Shown: positions 1-5,713 of the stretch, piece after piece
Position numbering within the stretch: the first letter of the stretch is position 1
Layout: each line of letters begins with the position of its first letter
Assembly (NCBI GenBank): GCA_017998025.1
Contig: JAGODW010000118.1
Span: forward strand, 1-5,713
Source: Spirochaetales bacterium
GTDB taxonomy: Bacteria; Spirochaetota; Spirochaetia; DTKZ01
DNA: 5,713 bases
Direction of reading: 5' to 3'
The notes under the pieces: model-generated
What the model saw: the letters and a program-made list of their open reading frames with translations, nothing else
Told to the model about the DNA's origin: nothing
Database searches by the model: none
Translations under genes and position numbers: made by a program

Positions 1-867
1 CTTATATAGAGATAGATCCAGAGGTTTTAAATATCCGTTTCGACCAAGCCCGGAAGTACAAAGTATTTCTTGTTGTGAACCTTCATTGATCTTTACATTT
101 TTATGTACCTCTGTATCTACTATTTCTTCAGGATTTTTCCCCACCATCATGCTGATAAGATTTATTTTAGGTAAATCTTTTGTCCGGGCGGTCCCTACGT
201 ATTCTCCATTTCGCAGTACAGTAATTTTGTCCGATATTTCATACACTTGATTGATAAAATGCGTAATAAAGAGAATCGCAAGACCTTCCTGTTTTAATTT
301 TCTTAAAATAGAAAACAATCGCTCAACTTCTGTTTCATCAATACTTGAGGTCGGCTCATCCAGGATAAGCACGGTAGAGCGTACACAAAGAGCCCGGGCA
401 ATGGCTACCATTTGCTGAATAGCGATAGAGTAACTACCCAGGGGTCGCGTAGGATCCAGGTCGAGCTCTAATTTTTCTTTAATGATCCGCTGGCTTTCCG
501 ACAGCAATGTTTTCCACCGTATACCCATAAAGGATCTAGGTTCTCTGCCCAGGAGAAGGTTTTCCGCCACCATTAGATTGGGACAGAGATTCACTTCCTG
601 GTATACTGTAGCGATGCCCATATTTTGAGCATGCTCCGGGGATTCTACATGGAATTTCTGGCCCTGAAAGTACATGTCTCCCTCATCCGGCTGGTATACC
701 CCAGTCATAATTTTTATAAGGGTAGATTTTCCTGCGCCGTTCTGTCCCATTAGAGCATGGATTTCCCCGGGGAAAAGAGAAAAGTTGATTTTCGATAATG
801 CCCGTACTCCAGGGAAATACTTAGAGATGTTCTGCATACTCAAAAGGGCAGCTGATTCATCCTGCAT
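1..867 (-). CDS. ytfR: Sugar ABC transporter ATP-binding protein, YtfR-like (partial, C-terminal part missing)
   Basis: Cytoplasmic ATPase of a galactofuranose/ribose-class sugar importer. The family is about 500 residues with two fused nucleotide-binding domains; 289 residues are in the window. The start is the ATG at 867, with GAGGAG 8 bases upstream. The first ATPase domain is complete: Walker A GQNGAGKST at residues 41-49, Q-loop YQEVN at 89-93, Walker B VLILDEPT at 166-173, D-loop SSID at 174-177 and switch histidine H203. The ABC signature is degenerate (YSIAIQQ, 146-152), as in E. coli YtfR (FSVAMQQ), so this looks like a family trait rather than damage. Long stretches recall YtfR, such as KYFPGVRAL and TVYQEVNLCPN. 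The second ATPase domain begins near residue 267 and runs off the left edge. The gene follows its binding protein after 62 bases. The substrate is inferred from family resemblance; the general class is secure. Confidence 0.92.
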   Translation of the reverse strand, partial: MQDESAALLSMQNISKYFPGVRALSKINFSLFPGEIHALMGQNGAGKSTLIKIMTGVYQPDEGDMYFQGQKFHVESPEHAQNMGIATVYQEVNLCPNLMVAENLLLGREPRSFMGIRWKTLLSESQRIIKEKLELDLDPTRPLGSYSIAIQQMVAIARALCVRSTVLILDEPTSSIDETEVERLFSILRKLKQEGLAILFITHFINQVYEISDKITVLRNGEYVGTARTKDLPKINLISMMVGKNPEEIVDTEVHKNVKINEGSQQEILCTSGLGRNGYLKPLDLSLYK

Positions 868-886
868 ATTGATTACTCCTCAAAAA

Positions 887-913
887 GGGCGTTCCAAATC
901 TACAGGAACGCCC
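887..913 (-). terminator. Intergenic hairpin with T-tract between the binding-protein and ATPase genes
   Basis: Read on the minus strand, GGGCGTTCC pairs perfectly with GGAACGCCC (9 bp, 9-base loop). Five T follow at 886-882 and abut the GAGGAG ribosome-binding site of the ATPase gene. The shape is that of an intrinsic terminator, but the next gene of the same operon follows at once. Partial termination, or a 3' stabiliser of the binding-protein message, is therefore likelier than a full stop. In many ABC operons such structures keep binding protein in excess over membrane components. Confidence 0.75.
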
Positions 914-929
914 CCTTGTCAGCTATGTA

Positions 930-1886
930 CTAATATTTACGGGTTGGAAAGATCTGAGCTGCAAACTCGGCGGGATACACTCCCTCATTCGTGATAATCC
1001 GTTTGGGTAAAGACTTGCCAGCCATTAAATCTTTTACAGCGTCCATAAGCTGAGGCCCCAGGAGAGGCGAACATTCCACAGTGCAGTTCAGCTTACCGGC
1101 AATCATCGCTTCAAAGGCTCCCTTTACTGAGTCTATAGAAACAATCACAATATCCTTTCCCGGTTTCAATCCATATTCTTCAATTGCCTGAATAGCCCCG
1201 ATTGCCATGTCGTCATTGTGTGCAAACAGAACGTTGATTTTTTTACCTTCTGCCTTTAAAAAGGCTTCCATTACTTCCTTGCCTTTAGCGCGGGTAAAAT
1301 CACCGGTTTGCGAACGAATAATCTTATAGTTTGGAAAGGGTTTCAGTATATCTTCAAATCCCTTTTTTCTATCAATTGCTGGAGCGGAACCTACTGTACC
1401 CTGGAGTTCCACGATATTCACCGGTTTATTTGTCTTAAGATACCCCAGTAACCAGACGGCAGAGCGACGGCCCTCCTCCACAAAATCAGACCCCATAAAG
1501 CAGACATACAGGCTATCATCTTTTACATCCACTGCCCGATCAGTAAGAATTACAGGGATTCTAGCTCTTTTTGCTTCCTGTAAAACAGTTTCCCATCCTG
1601 TTTCTACTACAGGAGAAAAAGCAATAACATCTACTTTCTGCGCAATGAAGGATCGGATAGCCTTGATCTGGTTTTCCTGCTTTTGTTGAGCATCGGCAAA
1701 TTTTAATTCGATTCCTGCTTCTGCGGCAGCAGCTTTGATCGATTCTGTATTGGCCGTTCTCCATTCGCTTTCAGCCCCAATCTGAGAAAATCCTAGCACA
1801 ATTTTCTTTTTTGCCTGGGAAAATCCCGGAGCTAAAACCAGGGCGATGAGTATACATACTCCCAAAAGTACCTTGCATTTCTTCAT
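930..1886 (-). CDS. ytfQ: Periplasmic galactofuranose-type sugar-binding protein, YtfQ-like
   Basis: Soluble receptor that captures a sugar in the periplasm and delivers it to the ABC importer encoded next. It has 318 residues, normal for the family. The start is ATG at 1886 with AGGGAGG 5 bases upstream. Residues 1-25 form a signal peptide: KKCK, a hydrophobic run, then FSQA with likely cleavage after A25. There is no lipobox, so the protein should be free in the periplasm. The rest is one Peripla_BP_4/LacI-like fold closely resembling E. coli YtfQ (AQQKQENQIKAIRSF, VELQGTVG, QTGDFTRAKGKEVME, GAIQAIEEYGLKPGKDI). Sugar-contact motifs of the family are present: ESEWR (W42, R43), TDR, AIDRKKG, AHNDDM and VSID. 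It is about 65% identical by hand alignment to the second half of the upstream 630-residue protein. Galactofuranose is the best family-based guess, but a related sugar is possible. Confidence 0.93.
   Translation of the reverse strand: MKKCKVLLGVCILIALVLAPGFSQAKKKIVLGFSQIGAESEWRTANTESIKAAAAEAGIELKFADAQQKQENQIKAIRSFIAQKVDVIAFSPVVETGWETVLQEAKRARIPVILTDRAVDVKDDSLYVCFMGSDFVEEGRRSAVWLLGYLKTNKPVNIVELQGTVGSAPAIDRKKGFEDILKPFPNYKIIRSQTGDFTRAKGKEVMEAFLKAEGKKINVLFAHNDDMAIGAIQAIEEYGLKPGKDIVIVSIDSVKGAFEAMIAGKLNCTVECSPLLGPQLMDAVKDLMAGKSLPKRIITNEGVYPAEFAAQIFPTRKY
933..1799 (-). repeat. Paralogous direct repeat, copy B (binding domain of the YtfQ-like gene)
   Basis: This stretch encodes the mature YtfQ-like domain and is an imperfect direct repeat of 1990-2868. 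The two are visibly similar as DNA as well as protein. For example, the segments near 1600-1680 and 2670-2750 share most bases. The copies differ by one 4-residue insertion in copy A. This indicates an ancient tandem duplication rather than a recent one. Confidence 0.8.
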
Positions 1887-1986
1887 ACCTGCCTCCCTAT
1901 CTGCAGTTTGTTTCTACAAGCGTAACTCGGGTTTTTTAATCTGTATTTAGACAAAACAAAAAAAATGTGTACGATAACGCACAATT
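1887..1986 (-). promoter_or_regulatory. Leader region of the transporter genes, no clear promoter
   Basis: This 100-base AT-rich gap separates the sensory genes from the transporter genes and is the only sizeable non-coding stretch before the importer. It holds a weak hairpin with T-tract (1958-1983), an imperfect dyad at 1934-1956 (TTTT and TCT arms mirrored around a 6-base centre), and the AGGGAGG ribosome-binding site at 1892-1898. I find no convincing -35/-10 pair; the best TTG-containing boxes have poor spacing or poor -10 matches. It remains the natural place for the neighbouring AraC-type regulator to act, but this is inference from position. Confidence 0.4.
1958..1983 (-). terminator. 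Weak intrinsic terminator or attenuator after the tandem binding-protein gene
   Basis: Starting three bases after the TAA stop, minus-strand TGTGCG pairs with CGTACA (6 bp including one G-T wobble) around a TTAT loop. Two bases later comes a run of eight T (1965-1958). An alternative pairing, TGTG with CACA plus CG with CG and a two-base bulge, brings the stem directly against the T-run. The stem is short and only moderately GC-rich, so termination may be partial. Confidence 0.5.
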
Positions 1987-3879
1987 TTAATACTGCCGCC
2001 GGGGCAAAACAGCTCGGGCGATTTCGGCAGGGAATACTTCTTCGGCTGTGATAATACGGGTAGGAAGCTCTTTCCCATCGAAATAATCCTGGATTATTTT
2101 CATAAGCTGCGGACCTAAGAGGGGTGTACACTCAACGGTACAATTTAATTTTCCTTGAATCATTGCTTGAAAAGCTTCCTTCACCGCATCAACAGAAACA
2201 ATAACAATATCTTTACCCGGTCTCAGGTTAAATTCTTCCATTGCCTGGATAGCTCCTAACGCCATATCATCGTTATGGGCAAATAGCACATCGATACGAC
2301 CTGATTCGGTACTGAGGATGTGGCGCATCATATCCTTACCCTGATCAAAATAGAAATTCGCTATCTCAGATCGAATGATTTTATAGTCTGGATACGGTGC
2401 AAGGGTTTGTTCAAACCCTCGTTTTCGATCGATCGCTGGGGCTGATCCGAAGGTTCCCTGTAATTCTACAATGCGTACCTGCCCATCGGGGGTAGGATGA
2501 TTGGATATGTATGAAAGCAGCCAGCGGGCTGCACGGCAACCTTCTTCTAGAAAATCTGAACCGATAAAGGTAGTCCACAAGGAGTCATCCTTCAGATCCA
2601 CCTCCCGATCCGTCAGGATAACCGGAATACCCGCCTTCTTTGCCTCCTGCAGGACATCTTCCCATCCTGACTCAACAATCGGAGAAAAAGCAATTACATC
2701 CACTTCTTGTTGTATAAAGGCTCTAATAGCGGCAATCTGATTTTCCTGCCTCTGTTTGCCGTCGACAAATAGCAATTGTATTCCTGCTGCATGCGCCGCT
2801 TCTTTAATGGATCGGGTATTCGTAACCCGCCACCGGCTTTCACTTCCTACCTGGGCAAACCCGAGCCGGATCGGTCGGCCTTGTACTTTAGGGCGTTTGT
2901 ATGAAACATAGGGATCAATCGCCTCATTTACATTTTCCCGGGTAATTTTCCGCGTCCGCAGGTAAATTTTTTTAGATATGCCCGGTTTTTTTTCCAGTAT
3001 ATCCCATGCATAGTCAACCGCCTGTTTGCCTCCGGTGGGACAAATAAATGTAGCTGCCAATAAGCCCCGGCGAACTAAATCCAATCCGCCATTGGTTCCT
3101 TCCAGCCCATCTACCCCGATAATAAGGGGAATCGGAATACCGGCTCGTCTTGCTGCTAACACCGCTCCATACGCCATGGCATCGTTTTGTGCAACGATAA
3201 TGTCTGGGATCTTTTCTTTTTTAAACAACTCGAAGGTTACATCCTCTGCTTGATCCCGAAGCCAATCGGCAGATACTGTTTTTACTATAGAAATAGAAGG
3301 ATACCGTTGTAATTCCTCCCGAAACCCGGTACTTCTATCCATGGCCGGTGGAGAATCTGCCCTTCCCTGTATTTCCCATATTAGCCCTGGTTGATTCCCT
3401 AATAATTCCGCAACATATCGCCCTGTCTCTCTACCAAACAGTTTATTGTCTGGTCCGATATACAGGGTATAATCATACCCCTCTACCGCGCGATCAAGCA
3501 CAATGACGGGTATTTCATGGTAAGCCTCGGTTACAATAGGGGTAAGCGCTTTTGAATCTGTAGGAGATATGATGAGCAGGTCAATCCCATATTCCAAAAG
3601 TCTACGGACATCTGCTACCTGCCGTTCAATAGAATCCACCGCATCGGTAATAATTATCCGCATGTCAGGGTATTGTTTAGCCTGGTTTGTAATTTCTTCT
3701 GTCATTGAAATACGCCATGGTTCAGAAAGGTTGGCCAGGGAAAGTCCTATTAATTTCTGAACTTCTTGCGGAATTTGTTTCCGAAAATTGGAAACTAGTG
3801 CATAAACACCGCCCCCTATAATGGAGAGCGAGAGCGCTGCTACTATGAATAGCCACCCTAATTGTTTCATACGATTCAA
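1987..3879 (-). CDS. Membrane-anchored tandem (two-domain) periplasmic sugar-binding sensor protein
   Basis: The protein has 630 residues, about twice the length of a normal sugar-binding protein. Residues 1-6 are basic and 7-30 form one hydrophobic helix, probably an uncleaved anchor. V25-Y26-A27 could satisfy signal peptidase, so secretion is not excluded. Domain 1 (about 41-325) is a divergent Peripla_BP_4 fold with W55-R56, D129-R130, D181-R182, N232-D233 and D257 at the usual sugar-contact points. Domain 2 (338-630) is YtfQ-like with W350-R351, D424-R425, D484-R485, N536-D537 and D564. It is about 65% identical to the next gene's product. Both sites look ligand-competent. The start is TTG at 3879, overlapping the regulator stop as TTGA. 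AGGGAGGG lies 8 bases before it, against 17 for the in-frame ATG at 3870. Its place directly after kinase and regulator genes suggests a sugar sensor feeding the kinase, as XylFII does for LytS. That role is inference; the domain content is clear. Confidence 0.88.
   Translation of the reverse strand: MNRMKQLGWLFIVAALSLSIIGGGVYALVSNFRKQIPQEVQKLIGLSLANLSEPWRISMTEEITNQAKQYPDMRIIITDAVDSIERQVADVRRLLEYGIDLLIISPTDSKALTPIVTEAYHEIPVIVLDRAVEGYDYTLYIGPDNKLFGRETGRYVAELLGNQPGLIWEIQGRADSPPAMDRSTGFREELQRYPSISIVKTVSADWLRDQAEDVTFELFKKEKIPDIIVAQNDAMAYGAVLAARRAGIPIPLIIGVDGLEGTNGGLDLVRRGLLAATFICPTGGKQAVDYAWDILEKKPGISKKIYLRTRKITRENVNEAIDPYVSYKRPKVQGRPIRLGFAQVGSESRWRVTNTRSIKEAAHAAGIQLLFVDGKQRQENQIAAIRAFIQQEVDVIAFSPIVESGWEDVLQEAKKAGIPVILTDREVDLKDDSLWTTFIGSDFLEEGCRAARWLLSYISNHPTPDGQVRIVELQGTFGSAPAIDRKRGFEQTLAPYPDYKIIRSEIANFYFDQGKDMMRHILSTESGRIDVLFAHNDDMALGAIQAMEEFNLRPGKDIVIVSVDAVKEAFQAMIQGKLNCTVECTPLLGPQLMKIIQDYFDGKELPTRIITAEEVFPAEIARAVLPRRQY
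1990..2868 (-). repeat. Paralogous direct repeat, copy A (second domain of the tandem sensor)
   Basis: This stretch encodes residues 338-630 of the tandem sensor and is homologous along its whole length to 933-1799. Hand alignment gives about 65% identity over roughly 289 residues, with the N-terminal lobe better conserved (about 71%) than the rest (about 62%). Copy A has no signal peptide of its own; its start is fused to domain 1 through a short linker. Confidence 0.8.
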
Positions 3880-5093
3880 CGACTTGACCCTCCCTTTCTA
3901 TATTCGGTGGGAGCAATCCCTAAAACCTGCCTAAAAGCCCGGCTGAAATAATGCTGGCTCCTGTATCCTACTTTTTCGGCAACTTCATAAATCTTTGCCG
4001 CAGGATCTTCCATGAGCTGCAAAGCATGTTTAATCCGCACCCTGCATACATATTCTACAAAAGAAAAACCTGTAGCCTGTTTTAATAAACGAGAAAGATA
4101 TCCAGGGCTTATTTGAAGTTCCTGGGCTGTCTCTTCCAGAGAGAGTTCTGGATATGGATAATTTTTCTCTATGTAAGACTGAGCAAGTAGCACAAAGGTT
4201 CTTAAATGACTGCTGTTCTCCAATTCGGACAACACAGCCTCATAGGCTTCTTGAATTGTTTGAAATGAAGATCCGTTAGATGGATGAAAAGATTTTTGGA
4301 TAATGATGGGGGTTAAATGGGTAGCCTCATAGACTGCCGCTTCAATTTTTGGGATTCTTTGTTTTATTTCTTCATCTTTCGAATAATCCAGTAACGCAAG
4401 AACATTGTCCTTTTCATCGATCACAACAAGGGCCGTACTGCCAAATATATCTTCAAGGATAGATTTTACAGCATATAGAAGTAATCTACGATTCCCAGAC
4501 TGGAACGAGTTCCCCATAGCCGTACGATCTTCCAGCCGGATAGCTAGAATAAATACACTCCAGGGAAGTGTTAGGGATAAAAACTGAGAGTACTCTTCTA
4601 TTTCCGTGTTTGATAGTTTCCCCGATAACCAATCCCGAATAAATACCTCCCGTAAAGCTCCTAAATGTTCTAACAATTTTTCACGGGCCCATACCATATA
4701 TTTATTGGTTTCCTTTCTTACCTGCAATTCATTTTTTGCCCGCTCAAGTGTAGAACGAAGATTCTCCTCCTCTACAGGTTTCAATAGGTATTCGAAAACT
4801 TTTAATGATAGCGCTTTTCGAGCATATTCGAATTCATCGTGCCCGGTGACAATAATAATGATCCAGTCGTGTTTTATCTCTGCCAGCCTCTGAATTAGTT
4901 CAAGGCCGTTCATAAAGGGCATACGAATATCGATAAACAGAATGTCCGGTACCGTCTGTTGAGCTAAACTGAGAGCCGTTTCCCCGTCTTCTGCTTCTGC
5001 AACAATAGTAATTTCAGGATCAATTTTTACTAATAAATTGCCTAACCCATTTCTTATTTTAGGTTCGTCATCCGCAATCATTATTTTATACAT
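3876..5093 (-). CDS. Two-component response regulator, YesN-like (receiver plus AraC-type HTH)
   Basis: Cytoplasmic transcription regulator of 405 residues. The receiver domain (1 to about 120) has the acidic pair D8-D9, phospho-acceptor D55 in FIDIRMP, T83 in VTGHDEF and K105 in LLKPV, so it should be phosphorylatable. Residues of about 120-295 form the variable linker usual in YesN-type proteins. The C-terminal 100 residues are a double helix-turn-helix AraC domain, with ELSLEETAQELQISPGYLSR for the first helix pair and IYEVAEKVGYRSQHYFSRAF for the second, ending with the family hallmark GIAPTEYRK. The start is ATG at 5093 with AGAGGAGG 7 bases upstream, inside the end of the kinase gene. 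The 13-base overlap with the kinase and 4-base overlap with the sensor show a coupled unit. The likely target is the adjacent sugar-transport genes, inferred from position. Confidence 0.94.
   Translation of the reverse strand: MYKIMIADDEPKIRNGLGNLLVKIDPEITIVAEAEDGETALSLAQQTVPDILFIDIRMPFMNGLELIQRLAEIKHDWIIIIVTGHDEFEYARKALSLKVFEYLLKPVEEENLRSTLERAKNELQVRKETNKYMVWAREKLLEHLGALREVFIRDWLSGKLSNTEIEEYSQFLSLTLPWSVFILAIRLEDRTAMGNSFQSGNRRLLLYAVKSILEDIFGSTALVVIDEKDNVLALLDYSKDEEIKQRIPKIEAAVYEATHLTPIIIQKSFHPSNGSSFQTIQEAYEAVLSELENSSHLRTFVLLAQSYIEKNYPYPELSLEETAQELQISPGYLSRLLKQATGFSFVEYVCRVRIKHALQLMEDPAAKIYEVAEKVGYRSQHYFSRAFRQVLGIAPTEYRKGGSSR
3888..3895 (-). promoter_or_regulatory. Ribosome-binding site deciding the TTG start of the tandem sensor
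   Basis: AGGGAGGG on the minus strand lies inside the last codons of the regulator gene (its RKGG residues). It is 8 bases from the TTG at 3879, the ideal distance, and 17 bases from the ATG at 3870. This favours TTG initiation coupled to termination of the regulator at the shared TTGA. Confidence 0.7.
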
Positions 5094-5713
5094 ATCGGTT
5101 CCTCCTCTACAATCGGATGACGAAGTAACACGGTTGTACCCTGACCCAGAATGCTGGTGTATCGTATGCCATACCCTTCACCAAAGGTAAGCAAGATTCG
5201 TTCATGAACATTCCGGGCACCAAACCCGATATGGCCCTCTGTGCCCCAATCTGCCGGATGATCGTGAAAGTGATAAGAATCTCGGGTAAAATATTCTTGA
5301 AGCTGGGCCAACCGATCCTCCGACATCCCTATGCCATTATCCTTCACCACAAATACAAGATCCTGATCCGACTTTTGAGCTTGAACCCAAATATGTCCCT
5401 TTCCCCTTCGTTCCTTGATTCCATGATAAATGGAATTCTCTACAAGAGGCTGTAAAATAACTTTTAATACCCGTAAATGTTCTAATCCCTCTTCAATTTC
5501 GATATCATAATCAAATCTATCCTCATACCGAATCTTCTGGATATACAGATAACTTTCTACATGCTTTATTTCTTCAGACAGAGGTATCATATCCTGTCCT
5601 TTAGACAGCCCCACTCGAAATAATTTAGTAAGGGCAGCTACGATATGGACAATATCCTGAGCATTCTTTTCTTGAGCCATCCATTGAATCGTATCCAGCG
5701 TGTTATACAAAAA
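5081..5713 (-). CDS. Sensor histidine kinase, LytS/YesM type (C-terminal part only)
   Basis: Cytoplasmic catalytic part of a membrane sensor kinase, partner of the regulator encoded next. The 210 visible residues begin FLYNTLDTIQWMA, which is the His_kinase (PF06580) motif normally written PHFLYNTL. The phospho-acceptor histidine is therefore expected to be the very next codon beyond the right edge. The TTG at 5710 is an internal leucine codon, not a start. The ATP-binding domain shows an N-box PLVENSIYHG (89-98), a G1 box DNGIGM (125-130) and a glycine-rich segment GFGARNVHERI (163-173) where the family usually has GIGLRN. The end GTTVLLRHPI is typical. The reading frame ends in TAA at 5081. 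The N-terminal membrane and sensing region is outside the window, so whether it has a large periplasmic domain cannot be seen. Confidence 0.93.
   Translation of the reverse strand, partial: FLYNTLDTIQWMAQEKNAQDIVHIVAALTKLFRVGLSKGQDMIPLSEEIKHVESYLYIQKIRYEDRFDYDIEIEEGLEHLRVLKVILQPLVENSIYHGIKERRGKGHIWVQAQKSDQDLVFVVKDNGIGMSEDRLAQLQEYFTRDSYHFHDHPADWGTEGHIGFGARNVHERILLTFGEGYGIRYTSILGQGTTVLLRHPIVEEEPICIK

Noticed and set aside
427..432. Degenerate ABC signature of the ATPase as a sign of a broken gene
   Set aside because: E. coli YtfR has an equally degenerate sequence at the same place, and all other nucleotide-binding motifs are intact.
674..994. Plus-strand open frame of 106 codons
   Set aside because: It is antisense to the ATPase gene with its Walker A region, crosses the hairpin and the end of the binding-protein gene, and its protein has no recognisable features.
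1844..1880. Lipoprotein signal in the YtfQ-like protein because of cysteines at residues 4 and 11
   Set aside because: C4 lies in the basic segment and C11 follows L-G-V in the middle of the hydrophobic run, which does not fit the lipobox; a signal peptidase I site at SQA fits better.
1883..2131. Minus-strand open frame spanning the gap between the two binding-protein genes
   Set aside because: It overlaps the end of the tandem sensor in another frame and the whole leader; its composition is unlike a protein and no ribosome-binding site supports it.
4606..4893. Plus-strand open frames opposite the response regulator (also 4405-4587 and 5204-5455)
   Set aside because: They are shadows of strongly conserved regulator and kinase coding sequence on the minus strand.
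5708..5710. TTG as a start codon for a 209-residue kinase protein
   Set aside because: It encodes the leucine of the conserved FLYNTL motif and lies in the middle of the family's catalytic region; the gene continues past the right edge.
1..5713. Mobile elements, CRISPR arrays, tRNA or rRNA genes
   Set aside because: No terminal inverted repeats, transposase motifs, regular short repeats or cloverleaf structures were seen; the only repeat is the pair of paralogous binding domains.

Overview
All recognisable genes in this window lie on the minus strand and read from the right end to the left. In transcription order they are: the C-terminal part of a LytS/YesM-type sensor histidine kinase (cut by the window edge), a YesN-like response regulator with an AraC-type DNA-binding domain, a 630-residue membrane-anchored protein made of two complete periplasmic sugar-binding domains, a soluble periplasmic binding protein of the YtfQ (galactofuranose-binding) family, and the first ~289 residues of the matching YtfR-type tandem ATP-binding subunit (cut by the left edge). 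The permease genes (ytfT/yjfF-like) would be expected further left, outside the window.

Layout: the kinase and regulator genes overlap by 13 bases, and the regulator overlaps the tandem binding protein by 4 bases, using a TTG start. These three form a tight, probably translationally coupled sensory unit (5713 to 1987). A 100-base gap follows, with a weak hairpin and T-tract right after the sensory unit. Then come the YtfQ-like gene, a 62-base gap holding a perfect 9-bp hairpin plus a short T-tract, and the YtfR-like gene. No stretch above 300 bases lacks a gene.

How the genes probably work together (inference): the tandem binding protein sits in the inner membrane with its domains in the periplasm. 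It reports sugar occupancy to the kinase, which phosphorylates the regulator, which switches on the ABC importer encoded next. The logic resembles the XylFII-LytS three-component xylose sensor of clostridia. The difference is that the sensor here carries two binding domains. The second is a close paralogue (about 65% identical by hand alignment) of the transporter's own binding protein, and the first is a divergent sugar-binding domain of unknown ligand.

Organism: base composition is moderate (mid-40s % GC by eye) and ribosome-binding sites are strong AGGAGG types. The soluble binding protein has a plain signal peptide ending in SQA with no lipobox, which suggests a diderm with a periplasm. 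Together with the YesN/LytS-style regulators this fits a spirochaete (Treponema/Spirochaeta-like), but this is tentative and a Firmicute is not excluded.
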